From: JAXGPF01 sp964650945
GTDB lineage: Bacteria > Verrucomicrobiota > Kiritimatiellia > JAAZAB01
Length of the DNA: 46,149 nt
Assembly (NCBI GenBank): GCA_964650945.1
Contig: CAZYXU010000014.1
Location: forward strand, 1-46,149
Direction: 5' to 3'
Part shown: positions 33,844 to 40,739 of the stretch, in pieces
Layout: the number at the start of each line of letters is the position of its first letter
How positions within the stretch are numbered: position 1 is the first letter of the stretch
The notes under the pieces: generated by a model
Databases searched by the model: none
The model's input: the letters and a program-made list of their open reading frames with translations, nothing else
Told to the model about the DNA's origin: nothing
Translations under genes and position numbers: made by a program

Positions 33844-34599
33844 CTAACGCGCCAATCCTGCCCGCCGCAGGGCCGCTTCGGCCGCCGGCACATCCGCCGG
33901 CGTATCCACGCCCGTGCCGGCATAGGCGGTCTGCGCCACGCCGATGGCGCCGCCGATATGCAGCGCGCGCAACTGTTCCAGGCATTCCGCCCGTTCCAGC
34001 AGGCTGGGCGGTTCGCGCACCAACCGCTCCAAAAAATCCCGGCGGTAGAGGTAAATGCCGATATGCCGCCAATACAGCGGGCCGGCGGGGCGGAACTGCG
34101 CTTCGCGCACAAACGGAATCGGATGCCGGGAAAAATACAGCGCCCGGCCGGCGGCGTCAAACACCACCTTGCAGACCGACGGGCTTTGAATGTGCGCCGC
34201 GTCCCCCGGCGCCGCCATGGGCGCCGCCGCCGTGACCATATCCCACGCCGTTGCCCGGGCCATGTCCACCAACTGGTCAATCAGCGCGGGATCCATCAGC
34301 GGCTCGTCGCCCTGGATGTTCACCACCAGGTCCGCCGGCAAACCGCGCGCCGCCTCAGCGACGCGGTCGGTGCCGGACGGATGATCGGGGGCGGTCATCA
34401 CCACCCGGGCGCCGCAGGCCGCCGCCGCCTGCCGGATGCGCTCGTCATCCGTGGCCACCACCAGCTCATCCAGGCGGCGCGCCTGCCGGCAGCGCTCCCA
34501 GACCCACTGGACCAGCGGCTTGCCGCATAATTGCGCCAGCCCCTTGCCGGGAAAACGCGTTGAACCCCAGCGCGCCGGTATGACGCCGATCGTTCGCAT
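33844..34599 (-). CDS. kdsB: CMP-KDO synthetase
   Basis: A 251-residue 3-deoxy-manno-octulosonate cytidylyltransferase that activates KDO with CTP before transfer to lipid A. The start IGVIPARWGSTRFPGKGLAQ is the nucleotide-binding motif; VVATDDERI, HPSGTDRVAEAA, VNIQGDEPLMDP and YWRHIGIYLYRRDFL are all conserved. The length is normal. The gene forms a KDO pair with kdsA; a 185-base repeat-filled gap separates it from hldA upstream. Confidence 0.97.
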   Translation of the reverse strand: MRTIGVIPARWGSTRFPGKGLAQLCGKPLVQWVWERCRQARRLDELVVATDDERIRQAAAACGARVVMTAPDHPSGTDRVAEAARGLPADLVVNIQGDEPLMDPALIDQLVDMARATAWDMVTAAAPMAAPGDAAHIQSPSVCKVVFDAAGRALYFSRHPIPFVREAQFRPAGPLYWRHIGIYLYRRDFLERLVREPPSLLERAECLEQLRALHIGGAIGVAQTAYAGTGVDTPADVPAAEAALRRAGLAR

Positions 34600-34663
34600 C
34601 TTAAATCTTCCCTCCAGTGCCTTTGCCCCTCTGTGCCGCTGCCACTCTGACGCACTGCATTAA

Positions 34664-34825
34664 TGGTGTTCGGGGGGCAGTGTTCGGTGTTCGGTATTCG
34701 GTGCTCGGTGTTCGGGGGGCGGTGTTCGGGGCCCCTTTACCCCTCTTGCCCCTTTGCCCCTCTGATGCTCTACATTAATGGTGTTCAGTGTTCGGTGTCA
34801 TTCATGGTGTTCAGTGTTCGGGGCC
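34664..34825. repeat. Heptanucleotide repeat region (TTCGGTG/GTGTTCR), reaching into hldA
   Basis: Between kdsB and hldA runs a degenerate array with 7-base period: TTCGGTG, TTCGGTA, TTCGGTG, CTCGGTG and, further on, GTGTTCAGTGTTCGGTGT twice. The string CATTAATGGTGTTC occurs twice (34658 and 34773), and TTTGCCCCTCTG twice (34623 and 34753), showing block duplication. The array continues into the 3' end of hldA. Confidence 0.85.
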
Positions 34826-35888
34826 TCTTTGTCCCTTTCCCGTTTGTCGACGCGTTACGGCTGCCGTAACCTCCGGTTTGCCGCCGCAAGGTCATGAAAT
34901 CCATCAATTCCCGCGCCGAGCAGCCGGCGGTGCCGAGCTTGCCCACCACCACCCCGGCGGCGCAATTCGCCAGTTCCGCCGCCTTCATATGGTCGGCGCC
35001 GGCTGCCAGCGCCAGCAGCAGCGTGGCGATCACCGTATCGCCAGCGCCGCTGACGTCAAACACTTCCCGCGCCACCGTGGGGATATGCCGCGCCAGCCCG
35101 CGGCGGTCCAGCAGCAGCATCCCCTGGGCGCCGAGGGTAATGACCAGGAACTGGGGCTGCCATTGCCGCATTAAAATATCCGCCACCTGCAACAGCGGCT
35201 GATCCTGCAACGGGTTCGCGGCCGGCGGGCGTTCCGGCATGCGGGCCAGCAGGAAAGCCTCCTTGCGGTTGGGGGTGGCGACCGTCAGTCCATCCAGTTG
35301 CAAATCGGCGTTATCCTTCGGATCCATGGCGACCGGCACGCCCCGGCGGCGCGCCGCCGACAAAATGGCATTCATCAATTCCTGGCGCACGGCCCCTTTG
35401 GAATAATCCTCCACGATCACGCCGTCCGCCTCCCGCACCAGGCCGGCCGCCTGGCGGCAAAAACGCCGCAAAACCGGGGGGGGCATCTGGCCGCGGCCGT
35501 CCCAATCGATGCGCGCCACCTGCTGGCGCTCGGCCAGCACGCGCGTCTTCAAAGTGGTGTGGTAACCGGCCACCCGCAGGACGCCGGCGGCGGAAACCCC
35601 CTCGGCCGCCAGCACCTTGAGCAATAGCTGCCCCGCCTGGTCGCGGCCCACCACGCCGCTCAAGACCGCCCGCCCGCCCAGCGTCTGCACATTATGCGCC
35701 ACGTTGGCCGCGCCGCCCGGCACATTGCGCTCGGCGCTGACCTGCACCACCGGCACCGGCGCCTCGGGCGAGATGCGGCTGACCGTGCCGTAAATATAAC
35801 GATCGAGCATCAGGTCGCCGACCACCAGAATCCGACAACGCCGGAACTGTTTGATCAGCCTGCCGGCCCACTGAATGCGATTTTGCAT
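34785..35888 (-). CDS. hldA: D-glycero-beta-D-manno-heptose-7-phosphate kinase
   Basis: A 367-residue PfkB-family kinase matching the RfaE kinase domain (HldA) of ADP-heptose synthesis for LPS core. RILVVGDLMLDRYIYGTVSR is the typical N-terminus; NVPGGAANVAHNVQTLGG follows; the PfkB end motif FDVSGAGDTVIATLLLALAA carries the catalytic Asp. The nucleotidyltransferase half (HldC) is not fused here. The conserved protein ends near MDFMTLRR; the last dozen residues (RTLNTMNDTEH) and the stop codon are coded by the GAACACT heptamer array, so the tail is repeat-derived. Its ATG overlaps the upstream gene's stop by one base. Confidence 0.93.
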   Translation of the reverse strand: MQNRIQWAGRLIKQFRRCRILVVGDLMLDRYIYGTVSRISPEAPVPVVQVSAERNVPGGAANVAHNVQTLGGRAVLSGVVGRDQAGQLLLKVLAAEGVSAAGVLRVAGYHTTLKTRVLAERQQVARIDWDGRGQMPPPVLRRFCRQAAGLVREADGVIVEDYSKGAVRQELMNAILSAARRRGVPVAMDPKDNADLQLDGLTVATPNRKEAFLLARMPERPPAANPLQDQPLLQVADILMRQWQPQFLVITLGAQGMLLLDRRGLARHIPTVAREVFDVSGAGDTVIATLLLALAAGADHMKAAELANCAAGVVVGKLGTAGCSARELMDFMTLRRQTGGYGSRNASTNGKGTKRPRTLNTMNDTEH

Positions 35889-36835
35889 CAGCCGCCCTCC
35901 GCATCATGGTTTTGCGCCGCGGCATCCAGCCATTGATCGTCGCCGGGCCCTTCCACCCGCTGCAGCATCAAGCGCACGGAGCCCACCGGAATCTTGGCCG
36001 TGGCCTGGGTGCACAGGCAGCGCTGGTCATCCGAAATCCAGACTTTCATCCGGCCCACCCGGATAAACACACCTTTGAATTTGGCGTCCGGCTCCACCAG
36101 CAGGCTGCGCACGGTCCCGTAATGCGGCAATTCGATGTTTTCGTATTTGCGCGCATGCACGATCAATTCGTATAATTTTTCATCCGCCATCACGCGCTCC
36201 GTCAACTCGGTCTCCGGCTTCCAGTCATACCGGCGCATGTAGTACATGAAACTGAGCATATCCCGGGTGTCGGCTTTGATCTCGAAATCATTCGTGGAAT
36301 TTTCCCGCAGCAGGTGCTTCCAATGCGCCCGGCCCGCGCGATGGTCAAACGTGGTCACCTCTTTCAAGCGGTAGCGCCCTTCGCTCAAATTCTTGCTGAA
36401 ACGCAGCGGCAGGAAGGTTTGGGGGTCAACGATGCTTTCCAGGAAATCGTTCACGGGATAGATTTTATCCATGAACGACACGGTTTGAATGCGGACGCGG
36501 ATGGCCAGCAAAACGCGGCCGTCTTCCTCCACCCACTCGCTCCAGACATGGGTTTCGCCGACATGCAAGAATCCCCAGTGGACCGAATAAACCAAACGTT
36601 CCCCCACCGGGAACCACAATGCCGGCAACACCGGCGCGGCCGCGGCGGCCAGTTCCGGCACAGGGTTGGTCGGCGCCAGGGATGCCTGACCGGCAGCGCC
36701 CGCCGCCGCCAGGGAGTTGGACTCCGCGGTCGGCGGAGGATTGGTCGCCGGCGACGGCGCGCCTTCGCCGGCCACAGCCAAAAACCCCACCAGGCAGACA
36801 ACCAAACCTAAAACGCATATAAACTTGCCGCTCAT
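35888..36835 (-). CDS. DUF3108 family exported protein
   Basis: A 315-residue exported protein. The start (MSGKFICVLGLVVCLVGFLA) is a signal peptide, followed by a low-complexity Ala/Pro linker to about residue 65. The remainder fits DUF3108: LWFPVGERLVYSVHWGFLHV, GETHVWSEW, VNDFLESIVDPQTFLPLRF, KWLRE-type core and DMLSFMYYMRR. DUF3108 proteins are thought to be beta-rich lipid- or envelope-associated proteins, but their function is unknown. It sits between proC and hldA, overlapping the latter by one base, which suggests a link with envelope biogenesis. ATG 36835 is used. Confidence 0.8.
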   Translation of the reverse strand: MSGKFICVLGLVVCLVGFLAVAGEGAPSPATNPPPTAESNSLAAAGAAGQASLAPTNPVPELAAAAAPVLPALWFPVGERLVYSVHWGFLHVGETHVWSEWVEEDGRVLLAIRVRIQTVSFMDKIYPVNDFLESIVDPQTFLPLRFSKNLSEGRYRLKEVTTFDHRAGRAHWKHLLRENSTNDFEIKADTRDMLSFMYYMRRYDWKPETELTERVMADEKLYELIVHARKYENIELPHYGTVRSLLVEPDAKFKGVFIRVGRMKVWISDDQRCLCTQATAKIPVGSVRLMLQRVEGPGDDQWLDAAAQNHDAEGG

Positions 36836-36847
36836 GACCACCCCATG

Positions 36848-37669
36848 CTATTGCGCCAGTTCCGCGGCGCGCCGGCAGGCCGCCGCCAGCGCCGCGTTGA
36901 CCGCCGGCAAAAATTCCCGCTCCTCCAAAACCTGCATCGCCGCCGCCGTGGTGCCGCCGCGCGAGGTCACCCGCGCACGCAGTTCTTCCGGCGACGCGCC
37001 GGTCTCCCGCAGCATGCGGCCGGCGCCGTCCACCGTAGCCGCCGCCAGTTGCGCCGCCGCCGCCGCCGGCAATCCCAAAGCCGCGCCGGCGCGCGCCAGG
37101 GCCTCGGCCAGGTAGAAAACATAAGCCGGTCCGCTGCCGCTGAGCGCGGTCACGGCATTCAAATGCCGCTCCTCCATCTCCAGGGCCAGGCCGGCGGCGG
37201 CAAATAGTCGCCGGGCCAGTTCGGCATCCGCGGCCGTGGCCTGCGCGCCCCGGCAAAAAACCGTGGCGCCCGCGCCTACCAGCGCGGGCATATTCGGCAT
37301 GGCCCGCACCAGGCGCGTCTGGGCTCCCAAAGCGGCGGCCAGGCGGGCCAGGGTGACACCGGCGGCGATGCTGATCACCAGGTGGCGCGGCGTCAAAGCG
37401 TCCCGGATTTCCGCCAGCACCCCGGGCAACGCCTGGGGTTTGACGGCCAGCACCACCACCTCCGCCGCGCACACCGCCGCCGCATTGTCGGCAGCCGCGG
37501 CCACGCCGTAGGTCTTTTGAAAATGCGCCCGCCGGCCGGCGTCCAAATCCGACACCGTCACCTGCTCCGGGCGGCTGACGGCGGCGCGCAACAAGCCGCG
37601 CGCCAGCGCCTCCGCCATGTTGCCAGCCCCGATGAACGCCACGCGCTGATCGATCGTTTTCCCCGGCAT
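36848..37669 (-). CDS. proC: Pyrroline-5-carboxylate reductase
   Basis: A 273-residue NAD(P)H enzyme doing the last step of proline synthesis. The Rossmann motif is VAFIGAGNMAEALARGLL; VVLAVKPQALPGVL, VRAMPNMPALVGAGATVF, the signature ALSGSGPAYVFYLAEALA and the C-terminal VTSRGGTTAAAMQVLEE are all typical. It follows the yggS gene after 15 bases; proC next to yggS is a widely conserved pair. Confidence 0.96.
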   Translation of the reverse strand: MPGKTIDQRVAFIGAGNMAEALARGLLRAAVSRPEQVTVSDLDAGRRAHFQKTYGVAAAADNAAAVCAAEVVVLAVKPQALPGVLAEIRDALTPRHLVISIAAGVTLARLAAALGAQTRLVRAMPNMPALVGAGATVFCRGAQATAADAELARRLFAAAGLALEMEERHLNAVTALSGSGPAYVFYLAEALARAGAALGLPAAAAAQLAAATVDGAGRMLRETGASPEELRARVTSRGGTTAAAMQVLEEREFLPAVNAALAAACRRAAELAQ

Positions 37670-37684
37670 CTCCTGGATTCTCCG

Positions 37685-38413
37685 TTAAATGGTTTCCCCG
37701 GCGTCCGGCATCGTCCCCGGACGGAACGCCGATGCGCGCGGTCCGAACAAAACCGTTCCCAGCCTGAGCCACGTGGCCCCCTCTTCCACGGCCACCTCAA
37801 AATCCTGCGACATCCCCATGGATAATTCGGGGAGCGCGTATCCCGTCGCCGCGCGCGCCGCATCGCGCAATTCCCGCAGCCGGCGGAAATACGGCCGCAC
37901 CTGTTCCGGATCGGGCGCGGGGGGCGGGATGCACATCAAGCCGACAATTTCCACCCGGCGCAAATTGCCGGCCGCGCGCAGCACCGGTTCCAGCATGTCC
38001 GGCGTCAGGCCGAACTTGGTGCCCTCGCCGGCCACGTTGATCTCCAGGCAAACCGGCAAGGCGCGCCCCGCCGGCGCGGCCGCCTCATCCAGCGCCGCCA
38101 GCAGCTTGAGCGAGTCCACGGAATGAATCAGGTCGAACAAACGCGCGGCCGGCCGCGCCTTATTGGTCTGCAAATGCCCGACCAAATGCCAGGTTGCGCT
38201 GGAAGGGCAAAGCGGGATCTTCGCCTGCGCCTCCTGCACGCGATTCTCGCCAAATACCGTCAAGCCGCAGTCCCAGGCCGCGCGCACGGCGTCCGGCGGG
38301 TGCGTTTTGGAGACCGCCACCACCCGGACGGAGGCCGGATCGCGGCCGGCGCGCCGGCAGGCGGCTGCGATCCGCGCCGCCGCGGCCGACCAATTTTGCC
38401 CGATTGCATTCAT
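37685..38413 (-). CDS. PLP homeostasis protein (YggS/PLPBP family)
   Basis: A 242-residue member of the YggS/PROSC family, small PLP-binding barrels that buffer vitamin B6 and affect amino-acid balance without known catalysis. VVAVSKTHPP carries the PLP lysine (Lys36). FGENRVQEAQAK, WHLVGHLQTNKA, LEINVAGEGTKFGL, GLMCIPPP and LSMGMSQDFEVAVEEGATWL with RLGTVLFG are all conserved. ATG 38413 has GGAG 6 bases upstream. It is divergent from the pseudouridine synthase gene and heads the long minus-strand run. Confidence 0.94.
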   Translation of the reverse strand: MNAIGQNWSAAAARIAAACRRAGRDPASVRVVAVSKTHPPDAVRAAWDCGLTVFGENRVQEAQAKIPLCPSSATWHLVGHLQTNKARPAARLFDLIHSVDSLKLLAALDEAAAPAGRALPVCLEINVAGEGTKFGLTPDMLEPVLRAAGNLRRVEIVGLMCIPPPAPDPEQVRPYFRRLRELRDAARAATGYALPELSMGMSQDFEVAVEEGATWLRLGTVLFGPRASAFRPGTMPDAGETI

Positions 38414-38427
38414 GCCAACTCCAAGGC

Positions 38428-38456
38428 TTGCAAAAAAACTTAAGTTCAAATATTAT
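38428..38456 (+). promoter_or_regulatory. Candidate sigma-70 promoter of the pseudouridine synthase gene
   Basis: TTGCAA (38428-38433), a 17-base spacer and TATTAT (38451-38456) lie in the AT-rich divergent gap, 20 bases before the ATG at 38477. The -10 box matches consensus at 5 of 6 and the -35 box at 4 of 6. Confidence 0.5.
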
Positions 38457-38476
38457 CAAACCCGTAAAAATACACC

Positions 38477-39307
38477 ATGAAAAAACACGCCTGGCGCATT
38501 AATTTCAAAGGCCGCCCGCCCAACCTGCTGGACCTGCTGGCGGCCAACCTGCAGCTTTCACGCAACCAGGCCAAAGCCTTGCTGGACCGGCGCGGGGTGT
38601 TCGTCAACGGCCGCCGGGTCTGGATGGCGCGCCACCAGTTGCGGCCGGGCGACCTGGTGGAAGCGACCGAATCCGCCGCGCTGTCCCCCGAGCAGCCGCC
38701 GCCGATCCTCTACAACGGCCAGGGTCTGCTGGTGGTCAACAAACCCGCCGGCATCGTCAGCCAGGGCCCGGGCAGCCTGGAAGCCCTCCTGCGCCAGGCG
38801 CGCGCCTGCCCCGGCCTGATGGCGCTGCACCGCCTGGACCGCGACACCACCGGCTGCCTGATGTTCAGCGAAGATCCGGCCCTGCGCGAAAAAACCATCA
38901 GCCTGTTTGCCGCGCACCGGGTGACCAAGGTCTATCATGCCATTGTCAGCGCGCGTCCGGAATTCCGGGAACGCGAAATATCCATGCCGGTGGACGGCCA
39001 GTCGGCCGTCACCCGGCTGCGGGTGCTGGATGCCGGGACGCAATGCGCGCATTTGCAAATCGCCATTGCGACCGGTCGCACCCACCAAATCCGGCGCCAC
39101 CTGGAAGCCCTGCATCTGCCTTTGCTGGGTGACCGCCAATACGCCGCCGGCCGGCGTCTCACCGAGCAGGAAATGCGCGCGCCGCGCCAGATGCTCCACG
39201 CGCGGCGGCTGGTGCTGCCCCACCCGCTCACCGGCGCGCCGCTCCAGATTGAAGCGCCCCTGCCGGCCGACTTCCGCCGCGCCCTGCAATTATTCCACCT
39301 GCGCTGA
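38477..39307 (+). CDS. RluA-family pseudouridine synthase
   Basis: A 276-residue RNA-modifying enzyme. An S4 RNA-binding domain (LSRNQAKALLDRRGVFVNGR) takes about residues 15-65. The catalytic domain has LLVVNKPAGIVSQ, the active-site motif HRLDRDTTG with Asp121, KVYHAIVSARP and GRTHQIRRHLEALHLPLLGD. It converts uridine to pseudouridine in rRNA or tRNA; the target site cannot be told from sequence. The 3' end overlaps the convergent nth gene by 18 bases. Confidence 0.93.
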   Translation: MKKHAWRINFKGRPPNLLDLLAANLQLSRNQAKALLDRRGVFVNGRRVWMARHQLRPGDLVEATESAALSPEQPPPILYNGQGLLVVNKPAGIVSQGPGSLEALLRQARACPGLMALHRLDRDTTGCLMFSEDPALREKTISLFAAHRVTKVYHAIVSARPEFREREISMPVDGQSAVTRLRVLDAGTQCAHLQIAIATGRTHQIRRHLEALHLPLLGDRQYAAGRRLTEQEMRAPRQMLHARRLVLPHPLTGAPLQIEAPLPADFRRALQLFHLR

Positions 39308-40000
39308 CGCACGCCCGCCGCCGGGCCGGGTATCCGCCAGGGCGGACGGACATAATTCACGCACCTGGCAGCGGCCGCAATCCGGCCGGCGCGCGCGGCA
39401 GATATAACGGCCGTGAAACACCAGCACATGGTTCACGCGCGGCCAGGCGCGCTTGGGAAACAGACGCAACAGGTCTTGCTCGATTTTGTCCGGGGCGGTT
39501 TCCGCCGTCCATCCGAGCCGGCGGGCCAGGCGCCGCACATGCGTATCCACGGCAATGCCCGCGGCCACACCAAAGGCATTGCTCAAAATGACATTGGCCG
39601 TTTTGCGCCCCACCCCGGGCAACTGCAACAAGTCCTCCATCCGGTCCGGCACACGGCCCTGGTGGTTTGCCAGCAGCCGGGCCATGGATTCCCGGATAAA
39701 GCGCGATTTCTGCCGGAAGAATCCCAGCGGGTGCAGGTAACGCTCCAGTTCGCCCGGCGCCGCCGCCAGGTAATCCGCCGGGCCGGGAAACCGCCTGAAC
39801 AACGCGGGCGTCACCTCGTTCACCCGCCGGTCGGTGCATTGCGCGGAAAGGATAACCGCCACCAGCAATTCTACCGGATTCCGGAATTGCAATTCGATCG
39901 TGGCGTCCGGATGCTGCCGCAGCAACCGCCGCCAGACCTTCCCGGGGGAAGAAGACGGCACGGCAGCCGGCGGGGGGCGAACTTTGGGCGGGACAGACAT
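39290..40000 (-). CDS. nth: Endonuclease III
   Basis: A 236-residue DNA glycosylase/AP lyase for oxidised pyrimidines. It shows LLVAVILSAQCTDRRVN, the helix-hairpin-helix LPGVGRKTANVI with catalytic Lys133, VDTHVRRLARRLGW with catalytic Asp152, and the 4Fe-4S cluster spacing C-x6-C-x2-C-x5-C at the end (CRARRPDCGRCQVRELC). A Pro-rich tail of about 20 residues precedes the conserved start. The start is uncertain among ATG 40000, 40009 and 40018, none with a clear ribosome binding site. It lies 52 bases after infA on the same strand. Confidence 0.95.
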   Translation of the reverse strand: MSVPPKVRPPPAAVPSSSPGKVWRRLLRQHPDATIELQFRNPVELLVAVILSAQCTDRRVNEVTPALFRRFPGPADYLAAAPGELERYLHPLGFFRQKSRFIRESMARLLANHQGRVPDRMEDLLQLPGVGRKTANVILSNAFGVAAGIAVDTHVRRLARRLGWTAETAPDKIEQDLLRLFPKRAWPRVNHVLVFHGRYICRARRPDCGRCQVRELCPSALADTRPGGGRASAQVE

Positions 40001-40070
40001 AAACAACATGCGCCACATGCCGGCCGGCGCAAGCGCCGGACGGGGGCGGACAAATAAGGCGGACGGGCAA

Positions 40071-40295
40071 TCAACGCTGGCGGAAAGTGATCCGGCCCTT
40101 GGTCAGATCATACGGGGAAATTTCCACCGTAACCTTGTCGCCGGTGGAAATCTTAATGAAATTCTTGCGCATTTTACCGGAGATATGCGCCAGAATCTCG
40201 GAACCATTGCTCAGGCGCACCCGGTACATGGTTGCCGGCAACACCTTGGCCACTACGCCCTCGACCCTGATAACATCCTCTTTCTCAGACGCCAT
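40071..40295 (-). CDS. infA: Translation initiation factor IF-1
   Basis: A 74-residue S1/OB-fold protein binding the ribosomal A site in initiation. IRVEGVVAKVLPATMYRVRL, NGSEILAHISGKMRKNFIKI and VEISPYDLTKGRITFR are nearly invariant. TGAGG stands about 5 bases before the ATG at 40295. A strong-looking promoter lies upstream at 40356-40384. Confidence 0.98.
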   Translation of the reverse strand: MASEKEDVIRVEGVVAKVLPATMYRVRLSNGSEILAHISGKMRKNFIKISTGDKVTVEISPYDLTKGRITFRQR

Positions 40296-40355
40296 ATAAC
40301 CTCAAAACCACCGCCGCTGAATTTAATGACATGGTACGATTGACAAACGCTTATA

Positions 40356-40384
40356 TTTATACACGCCAAAAGGCACGCTGACAA
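40356..40384 (-). promoter_or_regulatory. Candidate sigma-70 promoter of infA
   Basis: On the minus strand TTGTCA (40384-40379), a 17-base spacer and TATAAA (40361-40356) give boxes each matching consensus at 5 of 6. The start of transcription would be near 40349, leaving a leader of about 54 bases before infA. Confidence 0.6.
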
Positions 40385-40498
40385 TGTTTTTCACGATTTT
40401 CGCGTATTTTTTATTCGCCGGCACGGGAGCCGCAACGCTCCCCCATGTTTTGCGGTTGACTGACGCCATGCATTGCGATACTTTTGAATTGCTTTCAC

Positions 40499-40675
40499 TG
40501 GCGTCCCATAAAGGACGCCAAGGCTGAAGGTTATTAGACTGTAGGCTGTAGGTTAAAACCCCGAAAAACATCGGCAAAAAACCGGAACTGTGTTTTCCGA
40601 TCCGATGCTTGAAATCCGCGGTTTTCCTATAGTCTACAGCCTTCAGCCTGCAGTCTGAGCATCCTGTGGGATGCT
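40499..40675. mobile_element. 177-bp hairpin-capped inverted-repeat element with heptamer arrays (MITE-like)
   Basis: The left end is the hairpin TGGCGTCC-CATAAA-GGACGCCA (40499-40520), followed by heptamers of the form GTAGGCT reading away to 40554. The right end mirrors it: heptamers AGTCTAC, AGCCTTC, AGCCTGC, AGTCTGA (40631-40658), then the hairpin AGCATCC-TGTG-GGATGCT (40658-40675). The two ends are inverted relative to each other, with about 75 bases between. No target-site duplication could be fixed by eye. This looks like a small non-coding mobile or dispersed element. Confidence 0.5.
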
Positions 40676-40739
40676 ACTGAAATCGGCTCAATCTGAATGA
40701 TATTAAAGTTTTCAAAACTATCCGTCCGATGCCGGCGCC

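Larger units (their letters stand above)
40296..40739. other. Gene-free stretch between infA and the lyase-like gene
   Basis: This 444-base gap is visibly richer in A and T than its surroundings. It holds the infA promoter, the 177-bp inverted-repeat element described separately, and a short leader for the lyase-like gene containing the palindrome AGTTTTCAAAACT near 40708. A minus-strand frame of 84 codons (40323-40577) exists, but it has no ribosome binding site and runs through both the promoter and the repeat element. Confidence 0.6.

Noticed and set aside
34664..34825. CRISPR array
   Set aside because: The units are 7 bases, tandem and without spacers; no cas gene is present.
40296..40500. 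tRNA or other structured RNA gene
   Set aside because: I found no cloverleaf with T-loop consensus and no match to a known RNA motif; the region is better explained by a promoter and repeats.
40323..40577. 84-codon small gene on the minus strand upstream of infA
   Set aside because: Its composition looks fairly protein-like, but it has no ribosome binding site and covers both the infA promoter and half of the inverted-repeat element.
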